Assembly: GCF_004345615.1 (NCBI RefSeq)
Contig: NZ_SLWK01000008.1
Location: 1-64,000, forward strand
DNA length: 64,000 nucleotides
Source of the DNA: Natronoflexus pectinivorans
GTDB lineage: Bacteria > Bacteroidota > Bacteroidia > Bacteroidales > Marinilabiliaceae
Direction: 5' to 3'
Every line of letters starts with the position of its first letter. Position 1 is the first letter of the stretch. The position numbers and the translations under genes are program-made. Under the pieces are notes generated by a model that made no database searches, was not told where the DNA came from, and was given only the letters and a program-made list of their open reading frames with translations. This document shows positions 47,101-57,300 of this stretch, piece after piece.

Positions 47101-50100
47101 TATTGACGCCGGGTCAACGTTAAGAGCCAATGGTCGCACTGTAACCCTCTTGGGTGATTTTGATGGCTTTGGCGAATATATTCCGTCGCAAAATACCACC
47201 GTTTTTACAGGTGCTAAAGACCAGCATATAACAGGTAATGCGCAATTCTTTAATCTTCAGAAGCAGGGATCGTCTGATTTAATATTATCTGAAAACAGCA
47301 CAGATATTATAATCAATAATATTTTCAATTTTAGTTCAGGCAATTTAATTGGCAATAACAATGAAATTGAAGTTAAAGGCGACCTGTTTTTCGATGGCGT
47401 TTATATTCATTCAGGTTCATCCAAGGGTATTGTTATGAGTGGACTGGAAACACAAAGGCTTACCGGTTCAGGTGTGTTTGGGATGCTCACAATCAATAAT
47501 CCTTCGGGAGTTGATGTTCCCATTGGAAATCAGCTTTCAATTTCCAATCGTTTACGATTGGAAAGGGGTGTCTTTAATATTGGACGTAATCTCTTGGTAT
47601 TAGGAGTTGATGCTGAGGTAGAGGCTGGAGAGCCATTCTCAGTAAACAACATGATTCAGACCAATATTTCATTTACCGATAATGGTGTATTGAAATATTT
47701 GCCATCAGGATCAGGAACATATATTTTCCCGATGGGTTCATCAGGGAAATATACCCCGGTAACCATTGATGCAACATCCACTACATCATCCAATGGAAGT
47801 CTGTTGGTTAAACCTGCCGGAGAGCATCACCCAAGTGTTACCGATCCCGATAATGTGTTACATTATCACTGGGTTTTACGAGCTGACGGTTTGTTAGATT
47901 TCACTGGAACGGCGCGTATGCGTTATTATCCGGTTGATGTTAAGCCAACAATAGCCAATATTGATAACTATTGGGCAGCCAGACTTCTTTCTGATGGTTC
48001 AGGAGACTGGAATAAGTTTCCCGGCGATGAAGCCATCAATGTCCCAGGTAATGAATTGGTGTTTTCGTTTTCTGGTGCTAATGACGATGGCATCAGCGGT
48101 GATTATACAGCCGGGCTAAATGCTGCCATCCCGGATCAGGTGCCGACTTATATTTCTACCAAGGCAGGTGATTGGAATCAATCCTCAACATGGGATACCT
48201 ACCCTGAGTCTGGAGGCATTGTTCCCGGCGGAGGGCCAAGAGGGTCCATGGTAATAGTCGCACATGAAGTAAATGTGCCGGGTAATTTTATCTCATCTTA
48301 CCGTACTACCATTAACAACAACGGAAAACTAAATATAGGTACAACTTTTGGTCACAGGTTGGGAGAAGTATCCGGGAATGGTGTTTTGAGTATTGAAAGA
48401 GGGGATTTGCCCGCAGGTGTTTATGATGAATTCTTTTCATCCACAGGTGGTACCCTTGAGTTTACCGGTAGCGATAATTATGATGTTTTAAGTGATATTA
48501 CCGTAGTTAATAATCTGATTTTTTCAGGTGCTGGACAAAGAAGATTGCCAAACCTGAATTTACAGCTCTTGGGAGATTTAACCATTGACGGTGTATCATT
48601 AAGAAATGAACACAACAGAACTCTTTCGGTTAGAGGAAATGTGTTATTTAATTCAGGAAGTTTTGATGCCGGTTTCGGTGCAAATTCCAGGGTGGTGTTC
48701 AACGGTACTTCTCAACAGTTGGTAGAAGGCAGTAATTCATTCACATTGGCGAGTAAGTTCCATCGTCTGGAAATTAGTAATAATAGTAACGTCTTATTCA
48801 GAACCGATGCTGATGTTGATCAGATTCTAACGCTTTCTGCCGGACGGCTTGTAGTTGAAAATGGCGTATCTTTTAGTGTTTTAAATGCCTCATCAGCTGC
48901 TATAGTTGGAGCTTCTTCTCAAAGGTTTATCGATGGCGCTTTATACAAGAGGATTAACAGCGGTTCATCATTCGATTTCCCGGTGGGTAATGGCAGCAGG
49001 TATGGTCGTTTGGTTCTTTCCGATGTGAATACATCCGGTATGTGGCGTGTTCAATACTTTAACAGTTCGCCCAATGGTGCTGGTTTGCCTACATCCAGCA
49101 AAGAAGATCCCGTGCAGTTTGTCAGTTCAAATGAATATTGGAATATTGAAGCGCCTGCCTCGGCAACAGCTCATGTTACAATGCGTTGGGATGCTTCCAG
49201 TGGGGTTAACCCTGCCGAAACGGGATTACGGGGCGTTCAATGGCTCACTGATAAATGGCACGAGGTGATTCTAACCAATGTTACCGGGACTCAATCAGCC
49301 GGCAGCGCCCGAACTTCATCTCTCATGAGTTTTAACGCCAATGCTGCAGGTAATTACGTTGCTTTTGGAGCCATAACGATTCCAACCTATAGCTGGACTG
49401 GTTCAGGAGGCAATAATAACTGGTTCAATGCTGCAAACTGGGCAGGTGGTTCAATTCCTTCAGGAAGTTCGGATATAACCATTGGAACAGCTACACCATT
49501 CCCAACCATTTCGGGAACTTCGGTTGCTCAGGTTAACAATCTGACCATTTCAGAAGGAGGGCAACTAACGCTTTTACCCGGAGGAAAGCTGACGGTTAAT
49601 GGGAATCTGGATGTTGAGAGTGCCGGCGGACTTATCATAGAAAGTGAAACCGGAATAGGCAATATGGCCTCAATCATCACCCAGGGAGAGGTTACCGGAT
49701 TAACTAATATTAAACTGACAATTCCTAAAGAACAATGGTTTTATTTGGGCAGTTCCATCCAGAATGCCACCTTTGGCAATTTCAGTCCAGGAGCACAAGG
49801 CTCAGGAACCTTGGTCAATGTATACCGCGACCGTTGGTATTCAACCTTCACGCAACACCATGGAACCGCAATGCGAGATATGGAAGGAGTGGCTGTGTAT
49901 TATCATAAAACCAACGAGGAGGATAACTTTATGGAATTATCCTACTCCGGGGTTCTTAATACCGGAGAAATTGAGCGAACATTCTTGGAGAATCGCTACC
50001 AGCTTATGGCTAATCCATACCCCAGTTTTATTAATTGGCAAAACAATACGGGTTGGAATCGGGAGCATTTTGAGCCAACCATTTGGTACAGGGCATTGAT

Positions 50101-51022
50101 TGGAGAGGCAATGACATTTGTGACCTATAACCGTGCAGCAGTGCCCGGTGCTCGTGTGGCACTTTATCCTACCGGCGAGAGTTACAACGAGGAGGAGATG
50201 GGTCTGATCCCGCCTATGCAGTCTGTGTATGTTCGTCCGTTGGGAGCCAATCGCACCATTACCATAGATAATGCTGCTCGTTCCCATGGTGTTTTCGATT
50301 CACGCCTTAAAAGCAGTGAAAGTTCCTATGGGGATGTTATTCGTATCACTGCCGATAACGGACTCTCTCGCGATGGTGCAGTGATCTATTTTACTCGCAA
50401 TGCAACTGAAAATATAGATGAGGGCGACTCTGAAAAATATCGTAACAGCGATGATCGTGTGCCTGAAATATTTACGCGAGTAAATGGGGTTGATTTGGCC
50501 ATCAATGGTTTACCTGAGTTGCATGTGTCTGTTCGTACCATCCCGCTGATTGTTCGTAACCGGGTGTCAGGAGATGTAACGCTCATGTTCGATATGAGTT
50601 ATTACTATGGAATGCATTCTGTTTATCTGGAGGATCGCGACACTGGGGCTTTTATTCATGTTACTGCCGGAGGCGAGTATGTTTACACGGTTAGTGAACC
50701 AGGTGAGAGGGATGATCGGTTCGTGCTTCACTTCTACATGGTCTCCACCGATCTGGAACCAGAGATGGAAGATCCAAGTGCAGCCGCAGGTATTCGTATT
50801 AACGGTGTTGCCGGAAAAGCCTTGGTGAGCATCGATTCGCAATTGCTTCAAATGAGCGATGCCAACATTGAGGTGTTCTCCATAGAAGGTCAGAAAGTAA
50901 GCGAAACAAAGGCGCAAAGCAGTCGTACTCTGGTTGTGCTTCCACGCACCAGTGCCATATTCATCGTACGAGTAACCGCCGGTGATGTGGTAAAGAGTGA
51001 GCGGGTAGTGGGAGTGCGGTAG
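41153..51022 (+). CDS. Giant T9SS-exported modular protein (array gene 2)
   Basis: A 3289-residue exported protein. Signal peptide 1-24 (ending GMFAQ). Residues about 30-270 resemble a concanavalin/LamG-type domain (WPDISGNSNHAEQSVE, PAIFFDGSDDFLPF, VDVAEFIIYRSALNTAQMQI). Then three units follow, each a Trp-rich G8-like start (W447, W1402, W2341), a long beta-helix-like stretch and a sandwich-like segment around F-P-x-G (residues about 1250, 2190, 2607; for example YIFPMGSSGKYTPV). The shared C-terminal module starts at about 2746 and ends in a type A sorting domain (AIFIVRVTAGDVV). There is no obvious enzyme. Such proteins are usually adhesins or surface matrix parts; this is inferred. A terminator repeat follows. 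Confidence 0.85.
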   Translation: MKNLYKRYSFLALVLVLVVSGMFAQTGPAGVGNASGENGQPQNIIWYDASSLNLSHNEFLEVWPDISGNSNHAEQSVETSRPQFRVNQLNNRPAIFFDGSDDFLPFDGNVIANSDYTVLFVGKRRSNSTFKALFGGTGSGANTNLHVYWFNDTQIRSHHWGNDLQTNMVAAAQPHSGGRAVNTYGIFATSLNSSLSTAHRKNFQNNSFLGARNVANQLTTWNGAALGRYNTGYHDVDVAEFIIYRSALNTAQMQIISQYLSLKYDITINNNLFTPPAGYRENMAGIGRESDGFHTEASVNGFYIRENGGFNNGDYLFISVNDEVNDAPVFTDLPSGVEERWKQDIYLQKTGSFNASVIFDLSEGILNGNYPSDIENYVLLYRSTASGSYAVVPGVNASFGSNTQVKFDVPDASLQDGYYTLGTTDQFASPVIGKDGVTWYTLVSGEWTDPQIWTLDPAGMLPNNPTNSYPQQASDNVVVRNGRTVVVNQDDLIGSRLVVEGRLDMGTTQGHTFGEIRGTGRILMAADNFPDGDASHFTGKGRGEGTVQFYGGSYSITNARTFYDVQVELSNPSETLTILNNLTVEGYLKIDRGGIRINDNSSTSILNIDVKGNVYVENQGNISTGSGNTIGSYSIGGTMPPIGQYHSIYHQFRVGGDFINRGSVRFTNLTAPVYNQFASNGAVTLRFYGETNNSMELYGTTDLYNLILEKGNDRTYTLEVYSDSNDFFTLYGPNNAGRVTSSPFSAANPEVRKALWIRSGTLKLTGEIHIPTLTEGNASGGNGDYAIGQNGALWIAGAGVAVYSTASNQDQIPGFESTAAGVTTGGSNQAMSVYGAFRISDGFFGTRNSAGFIFWAEAYAQVRIDGGEIDVAQFRSGAVGGGKTSFTQTGGLFRVRGNITEPAEKSSSYAIFGFDSETSVFNMSGGQIILNDTGGGDVNGLYIPSTEGNFNVTGGTIIVDVPNNRTFEISSNANLWNLEVRRYNTSGTATVLLKDDLKVGRDLIINANSLLDAQSGSDVFDLYIGRHFDLRNGGQYNARDNTTHFYGTQSGNILARNNSVPAPLVFNHVNIMKDQAWNPSVFRSVSLGSTGRTTDPEEANNTAIEIQGNLKITRGEFNTFRYKVSHRGNIEIVDGRILANATNSGRIVLNGSDSEQTLKGALTQQQSFGNIELDNSHGAKLLSNISVSDIYLRQGVMNLDTYNLRVEGSPATIPADGFSQTRMFKTAGSPGNGGLTRFIDLSQGSADTEYLFPIGTETGYSPLIVTQSTTISDDGSITAKPINAYHPTLEAGNSNHTVPYYWIVTTDDFSTLVKENLKYTFFSPVNASPSANRGAWLNYEDYTWSSLNNIVQNRNRINFPYSVELEGEYTIGNNSTFKNPTIYYSTLMNANNSTNFGERDKWHDASRWSTVGHYSTTNTGTYPQQGDIAIIGFGLANPTATVDNAQRSHWFFVDQDVDVAMLVFANEVLNANGVSVPRSSSFLPQIIINNSAALNVNFAVVKGEGTFNVRIGCTSCNANPDVSNTITANISGDFNDFANNLNSRFDYDLYTSNNSAVYLPSNFPSVYPNVHVKGQNGTNRVLIFNEDVLIKRDLTIRQGATLRLSGNEFGDMEVYGNIDFTINDRADILEFPSTGYERTLTVHGDIIMDDSNNDQIRVLNTTPSNLVHVLNLGGDLIQGNNSSINLFTNNTGGNNVVLRLTGDNNGEYTRTGGTAASFYRIIMDKQSNRNFTFRDAFTLGGPTDGDHKAIDLRGGSLRLWNSGIDVMLSSGGADFRIPSGTGLYLGSGATARVSGDNTGIWLDGTLTAGFNTNLFINEGINNYIEYTSSGNSEINLHQATLLVGSQIRRSELAEEGVLTFRQNQVNSTVKIGTNAHLGGAANRGVFEMVSPGSTFYQAAGARMSIVNAIPNATAPSLLFNIDESQANIGVGSTIAFGDAETDESQTFGIYSTVELQDLHIDNQSENNPVLNINTVDVSLDNLIIDAGSTLRANGRTVTLLGDFDGFGEYIPSQNTTVFTGAKDQHITGNAQFFNLQKQGSSDLILSENSTDIIINNIFNFSSGNLIGNNNEIEVKGDLFFDGVYIHSGSSKGIVMSGLETQRLTGSGVFGMLTINNPSGVDVPIGNQLSISNRLRLERGVFNIGRNLLVLGVDAEVEAGEPFSVNNMIQTNISFTDNGVLKYLPSGSGTYIFPMGSSGKYTPVTIDATSTTSSNGSLLVKPAGEHHPSVTDPDNVLHYHWVLRADGLLDFTGTARMRYYPVDVKPTIANIDNYWAARLLSDGSGDWNKFPGDEAINVPGNELVFSFSGANDDGISGDYTAGLNAAIPDQVPTYISTKAGDWNQSSTWDTYPESGGIVPGGGPRGSMVIVAHEVNVPGNFISSYRTTINNNGKLNIGTTFGHRLGEVSGNGVLSIERGDLPAGVYDEFFSSTGGTLEFTGSDNYDVLSDITVVNNLIFSGAGQRRLPNLNLQLLGDLTIDGVSLRNEHNRTLSVRGNVLFNSGSFDAGFGANSRVVFNGTSQQLVEGSNSFTLASKFHRLEISNNSNVLFRTDADVDQILTLSAGRLVVENGVSFSVLNASSAAIVGASSQRFIDGALYKRINSGSSFDFPVGNGSRYGRLVLSDVNTSGMWRVQYFNSSPNGAGLPTSSKEDPVQFVSSNEYWNIEAPASATAHVTMRWDASSGVNPAETGLRGVQWLTDKWHEVILTNVTGTQSAGSARTSSLMSFNANAAGNYVAFGAITIPTYSWTGSGGNNNWFNAANWAGGSIPSGSSDITIGTATPFPTISGTSVAQVNNLTISEGGQLTLLPGGKLTVNGNLDVESAGGLIIESETGIGNMASIITQGEVTGLTNIKLTIPKEQWFYLGSSIQNATFGNFSPGAQGSGTLVNVYRDRWYSTFTQHHGTAMRDMEGVAVYYHKTNEEDNFMELSYSGVLNTGEIERTFLENRYQLMANPYPSFINWQNNTGWNREHFEPTIWYRALIGEAMTFVTYNRAAVPGARVALYPTGESYNEEEMGLIPPMQSVYVRPLGANRTITIDNAARSHGVFDSRLKSSESSYGDVIRITADNGLSRDGAVIYFTRNATENIDEGDSEKYRNSDDRVPEIFTRVNGVDLAINGLPELHVSVRTIPLIVRNRVSGDVTLMFDMSYYYGMHSVYLEDRDTGAFIHVTAGGEYVYTVSEPGERDDRFVLHFYMVSTDLEPEMEDPSAAAGIRINGVAGKALVSIDSQLLQMSDANIEVFSIEGQKVSETKAQSSRTLVVLPRTSAIFIVRVTAGDVVKSERVVGVR

Positions 51023-51023
51023 T

Positions 51024-51092
51024 TAAACGCTAAGAATGATATAAGAGTTAAAACAATAGAGGGCTTCACGTTATGTGGGGCTCTCTGTTTTT
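51024..51092 (+). terminator. Hairpin/terminator repeat, copy 3, after array gene 2
   Basis: agagggcttcac (51057-51068) pairs along its full length with gtggggctctct (51075-51086), with several G-U pairs and loop gttat; gtttttg follows. It starts one base after the stop codon with ttaaacgc. Good intrinsic-terminator form. Confidence 0.82.
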
Positions 51093-51243
51093 GTTCAAGG
51101 TTCAAGGTTTTAGGTTTCAAACATTAAACTTCAAACTTCGAACATCAAACTTATATGGTAAATTCTAACCACATAGTTCGCAAAGACTTTATTGTGACCT
51201 CTGTGTCTTCTCTGTGTCCATTGTGCTTAAAACCTTATGTGCC

Positions 51244-51274
51244 TTTGCAATTAAACGCAGAGACGCAAAAGCGC
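51244..51274 (-). repeat. 31-nt 'gcgtctctgcgttta' repeat, copy B
   Basis: Exact reverse complement of 37130-37160 over 31 bases (tttgcaattaaacgcagaga, continuing to cgcaaaagcgc). Confidence 0.78.
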
Positions 51275-51369
51275 AGATTATACTGGTTAAAAAAACTAAA
51301 TTATACAACCAAACACCCCAAAATACCGTAAAAAAGTTACCTATTTAGGTTTAACTAATATTGCCTGTT

Positions 51370-54300
51370 ATGAAAGTCAATCTTTACCTTGTTGCTTTAT
51401 TATTTATCTTTACATATAATATTCAATTAAGCAGTGCTCAATCTGAGCATGATTTTCGTTCTGTTGCCAACGGTAACTGGACAGTTTTAGCTAATTGGGA
51501 GCGCTTTAACGGAACCGACTGGGAGGCAGCAACCTATCATCCAGGTAATGGAGCAACTGAACATGTCGAAATTGCATTAGGTACAGAGATAACACATAAT
51601 GTTGCCGTAATAATATCTGCTTTAAGCGTGGAGGGCAGATTAGTTGGGTCGGGCAATGTGGCTTTAAATGTTAGTAATAACCTGGAATGCCCGGGAGAAC
51701 TCTTCTGGAACGGGACTAATGGCGGGGCCATAACCATAGGAGGGGATCTTAATGTATCAGGATCTTTTCAGGTCTCCAGGCGCAATCTAACGGTTACCGG
51801 GGCAACTACAATATCGGGTTCGTTTCTTGACAATCACAATGATGCTATTAATACATTTACAGGCTCTGTCACTTTAACCGGCAGTGGATCTTTTACTTCA
51901 ACCGCAGTAACATCTGATGACCGAATGCTATTTCAAAATGGGATCTTTCATAACTCCTCAGAGAATATGTTGTTAGGTAGAGCTACCTTTAGTGAAAATG
52001 ATCAAAGCATATCCGGTACAGGTGCCGGTCTGTTGAGTTTTGCCAATAATGTTCGCATTGCCAATGATGTGACTCTTACCAATCACCGTCACACGCGGAT
52101 TATGGGCGTTTTAACCGGGCTTAACGCAGATGCAACATGGATCAACGATGAAAACAGTACCTTAGAATACCACAGCGGCACAATGCCTATGGCAACCGGT
52201 GTTTTAGATGCAACAGCTGACAATAATACGGTTTGGTATAATGGGAATACCAATCAAACATTAAAAGCCACCGATTACCATCATCTCTTTTTAGGAACCA
52301 ATGGCTTTGACTCTAACCGAAGTAAAAATTTTGAAGATGCAACAATTTCAATTAATATAGCGGGCGATTGGTTTATAGGAAACAGAAGTATTACAAATTT
52401 GGGGTTGGGACAAAAAGATTTTGTGGTTCATGGAAATGTAATATTGGAAACTTCAAATACCTGGCTGAGAACTCAGGACACTAATGATGTCATACACTCC
52501 CTAACCATACACGGATATTTAGAGACCAATGGAGGCGAGGTGCGTTTGCGTTATGGAAACAACACCCGCTATTGTGATTTAGTAATGACCGGCGCGGGAG
52601 ATCTGATTCGTGGATCGGGTTCTGTTTTTCATCTTCGCAATCTCACTTTTACCAACGAAGAGGCTAAAACGATCTCTTATAACGGAGATATAGATTTCTT
52701 TGGAGGCAGTATTGGTGATAACGTTTTTACCAACAATGGTGGTGCATTTACTGCAACTGACGGAGCCTTCCGTTTCTATGATCAATCGGAATTCAGCATA
52801 GAGGGTTCAGGTGATGTCACTTTTAACGATTTAAGAGTTGGGACTACCAGCGGAACAAATCCGGTGGTGCTTACCCTTAACAGAGATGTTACCGTTAATG
52901 GCTTGCTTCACCTAAGGCACACGGTTGCTACCGGGTATTTTGATTTGAATGGATACACTTTAAATGTACATGGTGGATTTTACCGCCAAGATGCCGGACA
53001 ATTTAGAGGGTCTTCAACCTCGGTTCTAAACATCGGTAACGGAAATGAGCTGACAGGGACAGCTCCAAACATTGCTTTCCAACCTGATTATCAGATTTTG
53101 GCTCAACTTAATCACAATGTTACCAATGATGCACTGTTTTACAACATTGCAACCCCTTTAACTGTTGCCGATTTTAGCATCAGCTCCGGAGAGTTGCAAT
53201 CATCCTCTAACCTCACCATAACCAACAGCTACTTAAATGATGGGAGGTATTTTCAAACGGCAAATTCAACCATTTTTAATAAACCCGACGAAACCATTGC
53301 CATTGCCGGTAGCGGCCAACACGATTTCTGGACTTTGGTAGCAAAAGCAGGTACTGTTACATTGGCAAATAATATTACTGTCCAACAAGATTTTATTGTA
53401 AATAGTGATAACGATGTGGCTTTTAATGCTACTTCCGGTAATGTTTTCTTTACCAGAGAGGGGAATGCCTTTATAGAGGGCGATGGCACAGGGTCGGTTA
53501 CTTTTTATAATCTTATCTTTTCAGAAACTGCCAGCAGTCGCAATCGATTTATTAGTAAGGAGTTTTCGGTTTCTAATCTCATGCGGATTAATAATCGGAC
53601 ATTTGTATATTTGATGAATGATGATTCTCTCAACATCACTGTCAATAATTTGATTGTTGGGGGAGGAGTTTCCGGACAATTTTTGATTTCCGGTTCCGGT
53701 GCACAAAGTCATTTGCTGACAATAAATGGTGCATTAACCGTTAATTCGGGAGCCACCATAAATATGCGAAATGCCAATGCTCGTTATGCCGATGTTGTTT
53801 TTAACGGCTCGGGGACAGTTCTGCAAGGAAATGGTAATTATACTTTCCGCAGCTTGCTTCTATCTAATACATCAGCAAAAACCTTTAATACGTCATCCAA
53901 TATTAATTTTTATTCCGGTGCCGAAGGCGACCATTCTTTCACCAATAATGGCGGGGATTTTACTGCAACCAATGCCACTTTTATATTTCGCGATCATGAT
54001 GTGACATGGGACTTGGGTGGGACAGGAGGAATTACCCTTGCCAATTTTCAGGTTGGAGCAAATACCCGCACCAACCTTGTTATGGGGCGGGATTTAGCCA
54101 TTAATGGAAATCTTGTTTTCAATTTGAATACCGGCTCCAACTATTTAGATGTAAATGGATACACCCTGACTTTAAACGGAAACCATACCCGAACGCGCAA
54201 CGGTCGCATCAGGGGCAGCGAAAATTCATCACTGGTTATCAATGGAAGTGGTAGTTTTACCTCTACCTTTCATTTTGATGATGCCATACCTGGCGAAACC

Positions 54301-57300
54301 AACTTTTTTAAAGATGTGACCTTGAACAGGGGTGCATCGGGGCAAATGGTTCTTGGGAACCTTCTCGAAACCGATGATTTTACCATTAACCAAGGCTTAT
54401 TGAATGCGGGTGGGGGAAGCATCGTGGTCAACAACAGCACCAACATTGTCAATGGCTCTTTTGTCGATACCAATAACAGTGGGACCAATAGTTTTAATGG
54501 TGTTTTAACCATTCATGAAAACGGAAGTTTTAATCCTACATCAAATTCAGTAATTAATATCAGTGGCTCTGTCGTAAACAATGGGGTTTTTACCAAGCAA
54601 GGTTCCGGAATTGTCTATTTTACAGGCAATACCACATTGTCTGGAGATAACCCTCTCTACTTCAATGACGGGAATATTATTGTTAATGAAGATGTAGAAG
54701 TAACCAATACCATTTCGGTTAATGACAATGAAGAGGGGGTCTTTATTGCAGCCCGTCTTAACGGAGGCAACGCCTCCTCTATTTGGATAAACCAAGGGGT
54801 TTTAGAGTATCATGGCGATAATGCACCCATGGTTACGGGTTTGCTTGATTCCTCCGAATCTGGAAATTTCGTGATTTATGCCCGTGAGCAAAATGACCAA
54901 AGTATAAAAGATGCTGTTTATCATCATCTAATAGTACGCGGTGGAGGAACAAGAACCATGGTGGGTGATATTTCGGTGAATGGTGATTTGATTATTGGAG
55001 AAGACAATTTATTCTATACTGAGCGATACCAGGTTACCGGTACCCCAACCGGAAAGCTGATAATGGAAGAACTTTCGGAGTTGAGAATTGGAGCCAATAC
55101 AACGCCTTCTCCTTCATTTCCTGTCGGTTTTATCCGTGAAAATATTGAGTTTGATCCCATCAGTTTGGTCTCTTATAATGGAACTACACAAGATCTTTCC
55201 CACGTTCCTGTTTATGAAAATTTATCCATTATTAGAGCAGGGAATAAAACCATTACGGGAGATGTAACCGTGAATGGCTTTTTTAATATTACCACAGGAA
55301 CATTGGTCTTTGACGATACCGAGGCTCAAACTTTTACTTTGTTTGGCGAACTGTTTGGTACCGGAGGGCGCATTAATATGTCCGAAGGTGGACATGAGCA
55401 TCTTCTCGAGCTATATGGGGTTGTGAACCAGGTAAACAGGTTTACTGCGGCTCCTAATAGCACGGTTCGTTACGCCTCGGGTATTAACCAACAAATATTT
55501 TCTCCATCGAGCGGAGATTTTTATGGCAATGTTGAAATTGCAGGTGGTAGTAATAAGTGGCTTGAACTTGAAACTCAAATACGTGGGGAACTCCGGATTA
55601 TTTCGGGAACTGTATCTTTAGGCGATAATAATCTAATCATTCATAATCCCGGAACCATAACAGGATCTTTCTCAAACAGCAATATGGTCGTAACCGATGG
55701 GGAGGGTATGTTGATTCGCCGGAGTGGCTCTATGTCTGCTCCGTACGCATATTTAACCGGTTTGTACCCGGTTGGGTCAATCGGGAAATACAGTCCGGTT
55801 ACCATAGTTTCATTGGCCGGTTCGGGTACCGGTACTCGCGAACTTGGCGTGCGTGCTCTCGAGGGGCGTCACCCGAGTGTTCCATTTACTTATGATGCAC
55901 TCTTGCGGCATTGGCAAATATCGTCAACCATTGTAAATCCTACGGCTCACATGGAGTTTGTCATAAATCCGCTTGAGGTTATTGGAGATCCGCTTAAGTT
56001 TAATGCCTACTACTGGGATGGAACCGAGTTTGTAAACCCGGACGATGCTTTGGTTAATACAACGGTTATGACTTTTCCCGCCGGGACTTCGGTTATAGAC
56101 AATGATTTTACCGCCTACGACCCCGAAACCATTCGACGTACTTTATATTCTTATAAAGATGGTGATTGGAGCGATCCGGATACCTGGACGACAGATCCTT
56201 CGGGGCAGAGTCTTGAGAATCCTGATGTTCCTCAAAATTCCGATAACATCGTCATTCTCCCAACCAAAACAGTTGTTTTAGATGATGATATTGATACTCG
56301 CGGACTCATCATTACCATTAACGAGAGCGGGGTGCTTGATATGACCGATAAAGCATTTATAGAGCCGGTATCCATTATCCAGGGCGAAGGACTGCTTAGG
56401 CTGGCCAGTAATCAAATGCCTCTTACTGCACTTAATTCAATGGTTAAGCCGGGCGGTGGTGTTATTGAGTACAACGTTAATGAGACTGTTTTTGAATTGA
56501 ATGATCAGCAGGAGTATAACCACCTGATCATAAATTTACCAAACGCTTCGCACAGAGCAGTTTTGGTAAATGACCTTTCCATTCATGGGACTTTACAAGT
56601 ACAGCAAGGGAACTTCCAAATTTATATAGACGATGCCTCGGACGATATTCATGTGCCCATCTCTTTAGATGTTGTTAATAACATTGAGGTGTTTGCCAAT
56701 GGTTCAATAACCATAGGTACAGCATCAACCCATAACGGGTTGTTGCCCGTGGCAGGGACCACTCCGGGATCATTGGTTCCGCGTTATTACGATGTTTATC
56801 ATCAAGTAAATATTGGTGGTAGTTTGATTAATAACGGAATGGTTAAGTTCATCAGTGATGATATTACTCAAATAGATTTTGCCAACTTAACCACACGGGG
56901 GGCTGCTACAGTCCGTTTTTATGGGTTAGAAAACCGCGATCTTATTTGTAACGGAACAACCGATTTTTATAATCTCATAATTGATAAGGGCTCAGATCCA
57001 TCTGCTGAGTTGCACTTGGATGTTTCTCATCCACATCATTTCCGTTTGTTTGGGGCAAATATATACAATGCTGCTTCATCGGGCATCAATCCGGAATTGA
57101 GAAAGTCTCTATGGATTCGCAACGGAACTTTGAGAATGAGCGGTTACACAACCATAGTTTCGCTGACCGAAGGTATGGGCGGAACCAATAACTCTTCTTA
57201 TGTTATTCCGGGCAATGGTGCAATGGTTTTAGACGGAGCTAATGTTACGGTGCTTGTAACTGCTGATGACCCCAAAGAGGTGATGGCTGCGTGGGGTGTT

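Larger units (their letters stand above)
51023..51369. other. Gene-free spacer of repeats after array gene 2
   Basis: Hairpin/terminator repeat first (51024-51092), then ttcaaggttcaaggtttt words, an aacttatatggtaaa block at 51149, an aaccacatagttcgc block at 51163, and the 31-nt repeat copy B at 51244-51274. The order parallels the spacer after array gene 1. A weak promoter-like box lies at the right end. Confidence 0.65.

Noticed and set aside
50567-50917. Minus-strand frames inside the giant genes (similar ones near 40144-40428)
   Set aside because: They are antisense shadows of the conserved C-terminal module and recur only because the coding strand is duplicated.
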